A stretch of DNA of 14,025 bases from an uncultured Oscillospiraceae bacterium (lineage in GTDB: Bacteria > Bacillota > Clostridia > Oscillospirales > Oscillospiraceae), in the NCBI GenBank assembly GCA_934667815.1, contig CAKUMO010000043.1:1-14025 (forward strand), read 5' to 3'. Within the stretch, counting starts at the first letter, position 1; each line of letters opens with the position of its first letter. This document shows, piece by piece, positions 7,141 through 14,025 of this stretch. Made by a program: the position numbers and the translations under genes. The notes under the pieces are model-generated. The model had not been told where the DNA came from and made no database searches. It worked only from the letters and a program-made list of their open reading frames with translations.

Positions 7141-10100
7141 ATGCGATTTTCGCCCGAAACGCTCAGAAACGGCATGCCTGCGGAGCTTGCAGCCTGCCTT
7201 GAATATACGGAATTTGACCGCGACCGCCTGTTCACGCAGGCGGCGGAGCTGCTTGCGCCCGCGTTGGCGCACTACGGTGCTACGCCCGAGGGCGGCTGGC
7301 TCGCCGCCACGTACCGGGCGTTGACGCACGGGCTGTTTCCGGATCCTTCTTACGCAGCGCCCGAGCCGTGTACGCAGCAAGGGATAGATGCGCTCATTTC
7401 TGCGCTGGACACGCTGCTTCGCAGTGAGGCCGCACCCTTTGACCCACTGACCGACCTGCTGCCCTATGACCGCACGCTGCCAACACGCATCGCTGCGGAA
7501 TCGACGCAATTTGACAAGGCAATTTCGGACGCACATTTCCTCCTGACGCTGCGCATCGGCCGCGAGCTGATGTCATTTGATGCGGCCTCACATACCATTG
7601 GCGTGCGCAACGTCGCCGTGCGGACGGCTTTGGCCGCGCAGAAGGCCGGGCTGCCCGTGGATGTGCCCCTGACCGCCGCCGCGTCGCTTTCACACGACAT
7701 CGGCAAATTTGCCTGCCGTGGTGCGGATGCCGCGCGCATCCCGTATTTGCATTATTACTACACATGGCAATGGCTTGCCGAGCGCAATTTGGAGACCATC
7801 GCGCACATTGCGGCGAACCATTCCACATGGGATCTGGAATTTGAAAATCTGACCATCGAGTCGCTTCTGCTGATCTATGCGGACTTCCGCGTGCGCGGCC
7901 GGCGGGAAAACGGGCGGGAGATCATGCGTATCTGCACGCTTGACGAGGCGTATGACATCATCCTGTCGAAGCTCGCGGACGTCACTCCGGAAAAGCGCCT
8001 GCGCTACCAGCTCGTTTACGCCAAGCTGCATGATTTTGAGTGCTTCCTGCGCAGCCGTGGCGTGCGTGACGACGGCAGTGTGCAGCCGGTACAGCATCGT
8101 GACATTGCACTTCTTTCGCAGGACGCTGCACAGGACGCGCTGCGTGACCTGACCTTTGAGAATAACATCCGTCTGATGAACGCCATCAGCACGGACGCGT
8201 CGTTTGACCTACTGCTCGAGCAGGCGCGCGGCGAAAAGAACACCCAGCGCATCCGCACCTACCTGCGCCTGTTCGACGAGTACAATACTTATATGTCACG
8301 CGGCAACAAGCAGAAGCTGCTTGCCTTTTTGTATGAGCTTCTGATGTACCCGGAGGGCGATGTCCGCCGCGTTGCGGGGCATATTATGGGTCAAATATTG
8401 GCCAACAGCGGCCCGCGTTACCGCAAGATGCTGCCCTCGGCCGCGCCCAAGTCTGCCATGGCGCCGACGATGATGGCACTGCTGGACGAATCCGTCGCGC
8501 TGTGGGACAGCTATGTGCTGCAGTGTCTGCATCCCGACCATAAGATCGCGCATAAACATGCGCTGCGTATTTCCAATTCGCTCAAGGCAATCTGCGAGAC
8601 GCTGTTCCGCTGCTGCGAACCACAGCTTGCACCGGAGCTTGCGCAGCCGCTGTTTGCACATTTTGACGGTCTGCCGGAGACGGAGTGCTTCGTGCTTCTT
8701 GACGCGCTGTGCCATGTGCCGGCTGCGGCTGTGAGTCCGGAGCTGATGCGCCGCGCCTATGCGCCGCTGGAGACCATGCTGCAAAGCGGCGTGGATCGCT
8801 GGCAGCTTGTTGCGATTCGCTGCCTTGCGCATCTGTATGCGTGCGCAGACGCGGAGTTTATCCGCAAGGCGGCGCAGCCCTGCCAGAACGACTGCGCGGC
8901 GGTGGCTTACCTGCGTGAAAAGCTGCTGGCGGGAGTGCAAATGCCCTCAATGCAGCCGGATGTGTCCATGCTCTACCTGAGCAACCTGAAAAACGCCGTC
9001 CACTGGATGGTCAAGATCGTCCAGATCGACATGCTGTGCGACGATGTGGGTCGTATCCGCGAGAACGCTTTCCACACGGCCATGCATCTTTCCAATCTTC
9101 TGTCCGTCAGCGAGCATCTGCCGGTGCGCGAGCACGCGGGCGAGGCGCTGCTGGCCGTGGCGGATTTTCTGACGGTCGATCAGCGCAATGAGATTGCGGT
9201 CGATCTTCTGCGCGAGCTGGAAAACGGACAGGAGCAGATTGCGCGGTTCATCCCTCCTTACCTTGGCCAGCTTGTGTGTACGCTCCCGGAAAAGGAGATT
9301 ACCGAGGCAATCGATCATCTGGAGGGGCTGGTACGTTCGGGCACCGTCCGTCCCGTCGGCCCGGCGCTGCGCACACTGGGCAGCCTCATTGCCGCTCTGC
9401 CAGAGCGTGCGCACGGGCTGATCGACCGCTGCCTCGGTCTGCTGCTCGTGGGCGTTGCGCACTACCATGCCCCCATCCATCAGGATGCACTTTGCGTCCT
9501 GTGTCATGATGTCATTGCAAATGACGCGCTGCCGCTTTCTCTGCGCCGCGACTGCTTCACGCGCGTGAATAAAAAGCTCCTGACGCTGTTGGCAGAGCCG
9601 ATGCCGGGACAACTGACATTCTTCAACCGCGCGGCGATGCTGAACCATCTGTATCGCTTTATGGTGCATTACACCGTTGAGCAGGGCGAGCTGCACTTTG
9701 ACGCGCCCAAGCCTGCGGCGTTCTTCCCGGGGACATTTGACCCGTTCTCGGCCGGGCACAAGGCGATCGTCGAGGAAATCCGCGCACGCGGCTACGAGAT
9801 CTATCTCGCCGTGGACGAATTTTCGTGGAGCAAGCGGACGCTTGCCAAGCTGCTGCGCCGCAAGATCGTGCGGATGTCCATTGCGGATCAATGGGACACC
9901 TACCTGTTTCCGGACGATCTGCCGATCAACATTGCCATGCCGGAGGATCTGGCCGCACTGCGTGCTTGCTTCCCGGGGCGCACGGTCTGTCTGGTCGCGG
10001 GCAGTGATGTTATTCGCCATGCTTCTGCCTACCGAAGCACAGAGCCGGGCGGCGCGGCCTCCTTCGACCATATCATTATCCGTCGTCCCGAAGCGGAGGA

Positions 10101-11676
10101 GGCGGCGCTGCCGCCGGTTTCGACGGTGCTGCGCGGACGGGTGACGGAGTTTTCCCTGCCGGAGCAGCTCGAGGATATCAGCTCCACGCGCATCCGCGAT
10201 GCCATCGACAAGAATCTCGACATTTCCGCCCTTGTCGATCCCGTCGTCCAGACGTATATCTATGAATTTGGCCTGTATCTGCGCTTCCCTATCCTCAAGC
10301 ATGTTCTTACGCCGCAGGATCTCTATTTTGCGTCGGATGAGGGACGCGTGGAGCTACGATCACGCAGTCTGGAGCGCTGCGTCGGTACGGCTTTCTGCCA
10401 CAGCGTGACGGTCGCCGGGCTTTACGACGAGCTGCACGACGTGGAAAGCTGCTCTGCCGTGCGCAGACGGACCTCGGGCAAGCTCCTGATGATCGACGGT
10501 GTGCAGGCGGGTGGTTCGCCGGAGCATATGCGGATGCTGCTCAATGAGTTGCTTGTGCGCAGCCTCTCGAGTGACCACACCTACGCGCTCTGCCGCTGCG
10601 AGGACGAAGGCCTTGCCGCCGTGGTGGTGCAGCTCGGCTTTGTGCAGGTGCCGGATGTGGCAAGGCTCTATTATGTGGATATGCGCATGCCCATGGTTCT
10701 CATTCAGGATTTGCTGCTCGGCATCAAAGCCCCCCACCGCGATGCGCCGGAGGTGCTCTCGGCCATCGAGCAGTCTCGCCCGCGCCTGCGTGCTGCGCTC
10801 ACGGCGCTCTATCCCGGCAAGCTGCTGCTGTGCTTCGATGCGGAGCTTCTGAATCAGGCTCTTATGTACCGCGTGCAGCAGCACGACCGCGCGGGCGGCG
10901 GGCAGAAGCACTTTTTGTGCGTGCCTTATGGAAAGATTCTCTCCGGCGAGGTCGTCCCCGGCACTGTGACCAAAACGCTGCACGCCGACAAGTGCTTTGC
11001 GCCCGACGGCAGCAGCTTCTCCGTGGTGGAATATCCGGGTTACAGCACGCTTTCCAATCAGGTGCGCACTCTGCGCTCATTCCGTCGGCCGGTTATTCTG
11101 GTGGATGATCTGCTGCACAAGGGCTACCGCATCGGAAAGCTCAACCCCATTTTCGAACATGAGAATTTGCAGATCAGCCGCATCATCGTCGGCATTCTCT
11201 CCGGACGCGGGCGCGACCTGATGCGCGAGCAGCACCGCGAGGTGGACTGCGAATATTTTATTCCGAATCTGCACTATTGGGTCACAGAGAGCCTTCTCTA
11301 TCCTTTCATCGGCGGGGATTCCGTGAGCGGGCGCAAGGCGCAGGGCAGAATGCTGCCGTCAATCAATCTGATTCTGCCCTATTTTTATCCGCGCCACTTT
11401 AACGACGCTTCGCAGGAGGCCGTGCGTGGCCTGAGCCGCACGGCGCTGGAAAATACGCTGTGTGTGCTGCGTGCGCTTGAGCACACGCAGCAGCGGCTGT
11501 TCAACACCGTTCTGACACTTCGCCGCTTGGGCGAGGCCATTGAGCACCCGCGCCTGCCCGACCGGGGCAATGCGCTGGATTACGACTTTTCTATTCCCGC
11601 GTCGGCTTATCTCGAGGACGATCTGCTGACACTTGACAGAATACGAACGACCGGAGGAATCCTGCATGGAGTTTAG
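7141..11676 (+). CDS. Giant multidomain protein: HD hydrolase-like, helical repeats, NadD-like nucleotidylyltransferase, GNAT-like and PRTase-like domains
   Basis: The 1511-residue protein starts at ATG 7141, eight bases after AAGGAG (7127-7132). No signal peptide or membrane helix is seen, so it is probably cytosolic. Residues about 140-255 form an HD domain with His151, His185-Asp186 (SHDIGK), His204, His227 and Asp248, resembling the YqeK Ap4A-hydrolase type. About 300-850 is all-helical, HEAT-like. Residues 859-1055 are NadD-like: FFPGTFDPFSAGH (861-873) is the nucleotidyltransferase signature and ISSTRIR (1013-1019) the C-terminal one. About 1060-1190 looks like a GNAT domain (GKLLMIDG at 1113, LGF at 1165). 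About 1215-1430 is PRTase-like, with VILVDDLLHKGYR around Asp1322-Asp1323. NadD and YqeK genes are neighbours in many Firmicutes, which supports the two end assignments. Overall function is unknown. HD and NadD-like calls are firm, GNAT moderate, PRTase fair. Confidence 0.85.
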   Translation: MRFSPETLRNGMPAELAACLEYTEFDRDRLFTQAAELLAPALAHYGATPEGGWLAATYRALTHGLFPDPSYAAPEPCTQQGIDALISALDTLLRSEAAPFDPLTDLLPYDRTLPTRIAAESTQFDKAISDAHFLLTLRIGRELMSFDAASHTIGVRNVAVRTALAAQKAGLPVDVPLTAAASLSHDIGKFACRGADAARIPYLHYYYTWQWLAERNLETIAHIAANHSTWDLEFENLTIESLLLIYADFRVRGRRENGREIMRICTLDEAYDIILSKLADVTPEKRLRYQLVYAKLHDFECFLRSRGVRDDGSVQPVQHRDIALLSQDAAQDALRDLTFENNIRLMNAISTDASFDLLLEQARGEKNTQRIRTYLRLFDEYNTYMSRGNKQKLLAFLYELLMYPEGDVRRVAGHIMGQILANSGPRYRKMLPSAAPKSAMAPTMMALLDESVALWDSYVLQCLHPDHKIAHKHALRISNSLKAICETLFRCCEPQLAPELAQPLFAHFDGLPETECFVLLDALCHVPAAAVSPELMRRAYAPLETMLQSGVDRWQLVAIRCLAHLYACADAEFIRKAAQPCQNDCAAVAYLREKLLAGVQMPSMQPDVSMLYLSNLKNAVHWMVKIVQIDMLCDDVGRIRENAFHTAMHLSNLLSVSEHLPVREHAGEALLAVADFLTVDQRNEIAVDLLRELENGQEQIARFIPPYLGQLVCTLPEKEITEAIDHLEGLVRSGTVRPVGPALRTLGSLIAALPERAHGLIDRCLGLLLVGVAHYHAPIHQDALCVLCHDVIANDALPLSLRRDCFTRVNKKLLTLLAEPMPGQLTFFNRAAMLNHLYRFMVHYTVEQGELHFDAPKPAAFFPGTFDPFSAGHKAIVEEIRARGYEIYLAVDEFSWSKRTLAKLLRRKIVRMSIADQWDTYLFPDDLPINIAMPEDLAALRACFPGRTVCLVAGSDVIRHASAYRSTEPGGAASFDHIIIRRPEAEEAALPPVSTVLRGRVTEFSLPEQLEDISSTRIRDAIDKNLDISALVDPVVQTYIYEFGLYLRFPILKHVLTPQDLYFASDEGRVELRSRSLERCVGTAFCHSVTVAGLYDELHDVESCSAVRRRTSGKLLMIDGVQAGGSPEHMRMLLNELLVRSLSSDHTYALCRCEDEGLAAVVVQLGFVQVPDVARLYYVDMRMPMVLIQDLLLGIKAPHRDAPEVLSAIEQSRPRLRAALTALYPGKLLLCFDAELLNQALMYRVQQHDRAGGGQKHFLCVPYGKILSGEVVPGTVTKTLHADKCFAPDGSSFSVVEYPGYSTLSNQVRTLRSFRRPVILVDDLLHKGYRIGKLNPIFEHENLQISRIIVGILSGRGRDLMREQHREVDCEYFIPNLHYWVTESLLYPFIGGDSVSGRKAQGRMLPSINLILPYFYPRHFNDASQEAVRGLSRTALENTLCVLRALEHTQQRLFNTVLTLRRLGEAIEHPRLPDRGNALDYDFSIPASAYLEDDLLTLDRIRTTGGILHGV

Positions 11677-12883
11677 AAGCTGGAAGGGCTTTTGCCTGTG
11701 TGACCTCGGCGGCGGCTTCCCGCCCGAGGCCGTGCCCGCGCAGCCCTTTGCGCCGCTGGTGCTGACGGTCAGGCGCGACGCGATGCGCAGCCGCGGCTGC
11801 TTTGCCGTGCAGACGGCTGGAGAAGCGCTCGAGCCGGAGGGCGTTTGCGCACTTTTGCCGAGCCAAACGGCAGCACCGCCCGAATTGGACGCGCTCGTGC
11901 GCCGTTTTGGCGGTGCAACCGTGCTGAACACGGCCTTTGTCCACGCATTCGACTTTCTTGTGCGCGAGAGAAAAACAAACGGTCTGCGCGCGGTTTTGGT
12001 CGGCCTCGGAGACGTGGGCGGTACGCTCCTGACGGCGCTGAAGCTGCTCGGACGTGAGTTTTCTGAAATTGCGGTTTTCGACCCGAACGAGGCGCTCTGC
12101 CGCCGCTACGAGATCGAACTGAATCAGGTTCTTTCACCGGACGGCGCGCCGCTTCCCAAAGTTACGATTTGTTCGCCGGAGCGGTTGTTTGACTGCGACG
12201 TGTTCCTGTTCACAGCCTCGCGCGGCGTGCCGCCGGTCGGTTCGGCCGTGCAGGATGTGCGCATGGCGCAGTTTGAGCGTAACCGCGAGATGCTCGACGG
12301 CTATGCCGCGCGTGCGCGTGCCGAGGGCTTCGGCGGCCTGTTCTGCCAGATTTCCGATCCGGTCGATCAGCTCAGCCGTGCGGTGTTTTTGCGCAGCAAC
12401 CACGACGATGCGGGTGCTTTCGACGCCGCCGGTCTGCTTCCGGAGCAGGTGCGCGGCTTTGGGCTTGGCGTGATGGCCGCACGCGCGGCATATTATGCAG
12501 GAAAGGAAGAAATCGATTTTACCAACGGACGAGTCTACGGCCCGCATGGAACCGATCTCGTCGTGGCAAACGATCCTGTGCGGTATGACGAGATGATTTC
12601 AAAGCATCTGACCGACTTGACCGTGACGGCCAATCTGCGCGTGCGTGAGCTGGGATTCAAGCCTTACATTGCGCCGGCACTGTCCTCCGCTGCTGTGAGC
12701 ATTCTGCGCCTGCTGCGCGGAGAGACATGCTTCAGCGCTGTCCCCATGGGCGCGGCCTATTTTGGCTGCCGCAGCCGTACGACGCCTGCCGGTATCTTGA
12801 CCGAGCGTGAGCCGCTGCACCCTGCGCTTGTCCGTAAACTCGAGGAAACGCACCGCCGTTTGGAGGATTTTTTCGATGATTGA
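11666..12883 (+). CDS. Divergent malate/lactate-dehydrogenase-like NAD(P)-binding protein
   Basis: The 405-residue protein starts at ATG 11666 inside the end of the 1511-residue gene (11-base overlap), with GGAGG at 11653-11657. About residues 106-300 follow the LDH/MDH plan. A Rossmann loop VGLGDVGG has Gly113, Gly115 and Gly118, and the next strand ends in FDPNE. SDPVD (230-234) stands where the family has NPVD. YGPHGTD (291-297) puts His294 at the catalytic histidine of the family G-E-H-G motif. The first 100 residues are an extra, unrecognised domain, and the protein exceeds the usual 310-330 residues. The likely chemistry is a nicotinamide-dependent 2-hydroxyacid oxidation or a derived role, with unknown substrate. 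The changed Asn-to-Asp and poor conservation elsewhere mean it may not be a true malate or lactate dehydrogenase. Confidence 0.75.
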   Translation: MEFRSWKGFCLCDLGGGFPPEAVPAQPFAPLVLTVRRDAMRSRGCFAVQTAGEALEPEGVCALLPSQTAAPPELDALVRRFGGATVLNTAFVHAFDFLVRERKTNGLRAVLVGLGDVGGTLLTALKLLGREFSEIAVFDPNEALCRRYEIELNQVLSPDGAPLPKVTICSPERLFDCDVFLFTASRGVPPVGSAVQDVRMAQFERNREMLDGYAARARAEGFGGLFCQISDPVDQLSRAVFLRSNHDDAGAFDAAGLLPEQVRGFGLGVMAARAAYYAGKEEIDFTNGRVYGPHGTDLVVANDPVRYDEMISKHLTDLTVTANLRVRELGFKPYIAPALSSAAVSILRLLRGETCFSAVPMGAAYFGCRSRTTPAGILTEREPLHPALVRKLEETHRRLEDFFDD

Positions 12884-13943
12884 CGTTCTGATGCCCACGC
12901 CTGCGCCGCGCCTGTGCCGCGTTCTGGACTTTGCGCTAAGCGGCACTGCACACCGGTTTGTGTCTGTACAGGAGGAATTGCGCGGGCGCAGGCTGCTCTT
13001 TGCTCTGCACACCGACGAGGGCGGCATGGACGCCGAGACGCTTGCGCTTCTGCGCCGTTTACGCCGGGAACCTGACGCGCTGCGCGGAAGCGTTGGCGCT
13101 GTGCTGCTGGACGGAACGTGCGAGTTGTACACCAAGCAGCTTGCGCAGGACATCGTCCTCGCGGCGAACCTGGCGGGCTGCCTTTTTCCCGGGAAACCGC
13201 TTGTCGAGGGTACCGGCTCACTCTATAACCAGCACATCCTTGCCAAACAATATGGAATGTCTCTTATAGAGACTTATCAGACGCGTGCGCGGGAGCTTGT
13301 CCGGCGTTTGGAATGCTTTTCCGCGCCGCATTTTCGCCGTCCGCGCCTATTGCTGCTACATGCCTCGGAGAGCGGACGCTCCAGCGCGCTCTGGCTTGGA
13401 CGCGAGGTCTGCAAGCGCCTTCAGGAGGTCTGCGAGATCACCGAAATTTCGCTGCAAAACGGTACGATCCACGACTGCCGCGGCTGTTCTTACAGCGCGT
13501 GCCTGCACTTTGCGGAAAACGGCGGCTGCTTCTACGGCGGCGCGATCTCAGAAACCGTTCTGCCGGCGATCTGCGACTGCGACGCGATGCTCTTTCTCTG
13601 CCCGAATTACAACGATGCCGTCGGCGCGAACATTTCTGCGCTCTTTAACCGCCTAACCAGCCTGCTGCTGCACACGGAGCTGTACGACAAGTATCTTTTC
13701 GGAATCATCGTGTCCGGTTATTCCGGTGGCGACCTCGTGGCGCGGCAGCTTTTGGGCGCGATGTGCCTGAACAAGACTGCCATGCTTCCGCCGCAGTTTT
13801 GCATGCTGCGCACAGCCAACGATCTGCCAACGGCGCAGAGTGCACCGGATGCCGCAGACTGCATCGAGGCATTTGCGGCGCACCTTCGCAGCGCGCTGAC
13901 AGGGGAGAAAGCGCATCCGGGTAAAAATATTGCAGAAAAGTGA
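12876..13943 (+). CDS. Flavodoxin-fold (NADPH-dependent FMN reductase-like) protein with cysteine cluster
   Basis: The 355-residue protein starts at ATG 12876, overlapping the previous gene by eight bases. TGGAGGA at 12861-12867 precedes this start, and the longer upstream reading has no such site. Residues 1-150 are an unrecognised N-terminal part. From about 157 the flavodoxin-like fold begins: LLLLHASESGRSSAL (158-172) is the flavin-phosphate loop, and LFLCPNYNDAVGANISALFNRL is the second flavin contact of FMN reductases. Between them lies CRGCSYSAC...GGC (Cys201, 204, 209 and 218). This recalls the Cys cluster of iron-sulphur flavoproteins, but with different spacing from the usual CxxCxxC. 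An FMN-dependent redox role is likely; the partner may be the dehydrogenase-like neighbour. No terminator with a clear U-tract follows the stop. Confidence 0.75.
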   Translation: MIDVLMPTPAPRLCRVLDFALSGTAHRFVSVQEELRGRRLLFALHTDEGGMDAETLALLRRLRREPDALRGSVGAVLLDGTCELYTKQLAQDIVLAANLAGCLFPGKPLVEGTGSLYNQHILAKQYGMSLIETYQTRARELVRRLECFSAPHFRRPRLLLLHASESGRSSALWLGREVCKRLQEVCEITEISLQNGTIHDCRGCSYSACLHFAENGGCFYGGAISETVLPAICDCDAMLFLCPNYNDAVGANISALFNRLTSLLLHTELYDKYLFGIIVSGYSGGDLVARQLLGAMCLNKTAMLPPQFCMLRTANDLPTAQSAPDAADCIEAFAAHLRSALTGEKAHPGKNIAEK

Positions 13944-14010
13944 AATTATGTAGGTTTGTCAAACATATTGGACAACAAAGTCAGAGGGGGAGCGCCAGCG
14001 GAGGGGTCTC

Positions 14011-14025
14011 ATGGGTAAGCTGTTG
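14011..14025 (+). CDS. First five codons of a further gene
   Basis: GGAGGGG (14000-14006) is followed by ATG at 14011 and the codons for MGKLL before the window ends. The gap from the preceding stop is 67 bases and contains a short TTGTC/GACAA dyad (about 13955-13975), but no clear promoter. The product cannot be told from five residues. Confidence 0.45.

Noticed and set aside
8947..10302. A 451-codon minus-strand open frame inside the 1511-residue gene
   Set aside because: It is a GC-rich antisense shadow. The plus strand over the same bases carries the NadD motifs, and the minus product shows no domain or ribosome site.
14011..14025. Naming the last partial gene glmM because it starts MGK-L
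   Set aside because: Five residues are too few, and the fifth does not match the usual MGxxFGTDG start.

Overview
The window looks like chromosomal DNA of a Gram-positive anaerobe of the Clostridia, probably a gut Oscillospiraceae/Ruminococcaceae-type organism. The reasons are strong AGGAGG ribosome sites, TTGACA/TATAAT-type promoters, surface proteins with InlB-type B repeats and a sortase-type tail, a lysine riboswitch ahead of an amino-acid ABC transporter, and GC-rich genes with overlapping starts and stops. The genus cannot be fixed from the sequence alone.

Region 1 (1-3470) is accessory and read leftwards. It holds the first 584 codons of a secreted beta-helix surface protein with its own extended -10 promoter. 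Upstream of that lies a decayed wall-anchored surface protein (in-frame stop plus frameshifts), then a bidirectional terminator, a truncated IS256-type transposase, and about 300 bases with strong hairpins but no gene. A small two-helix membrane protein follows (3469-4014, minus strand, GTG start).

Region 2 (4119-6927, plus strand) is a lysine-regulated transport operon. In order it has a near-consensus promoter, a lysine (L-box) riboswitch, an intrinsic terminator, a lipoprotein that fuses a substrate-binding domain to a permease, and an 8-base-overlapping ATPase gene. The binding domain appears lobe-swapped: the segment that is normally second comes first, before the normal first lobe and the permease.

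Region 3 (6915-13943, plus strand) starts with a putative promoter inside the terminator arm and a 163-bp MITE-like inverted-repeat element. Three tightly overlapping genes follow. The first encodes a 1511-residue protein that joins an HD phosphohydrolase-like domain, a long helical region, a NadD-like nucleotidylyltransferase domain, a GNAT-like domain and a phosphoribosyltransferase-like domain. The second encodes a divergent malate/lactate-dehydrogenase-like protein. The third encodes a flavodoxin-fold protein with a cysteine cluster. All three have folds that bind nucleotides or redox cofactors and they appear translationally coupled. I do not know a described pathway with this set, so it is the best candidate for an uncharacterised system. 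The first five codons of another gene (14011-14025) close the window.
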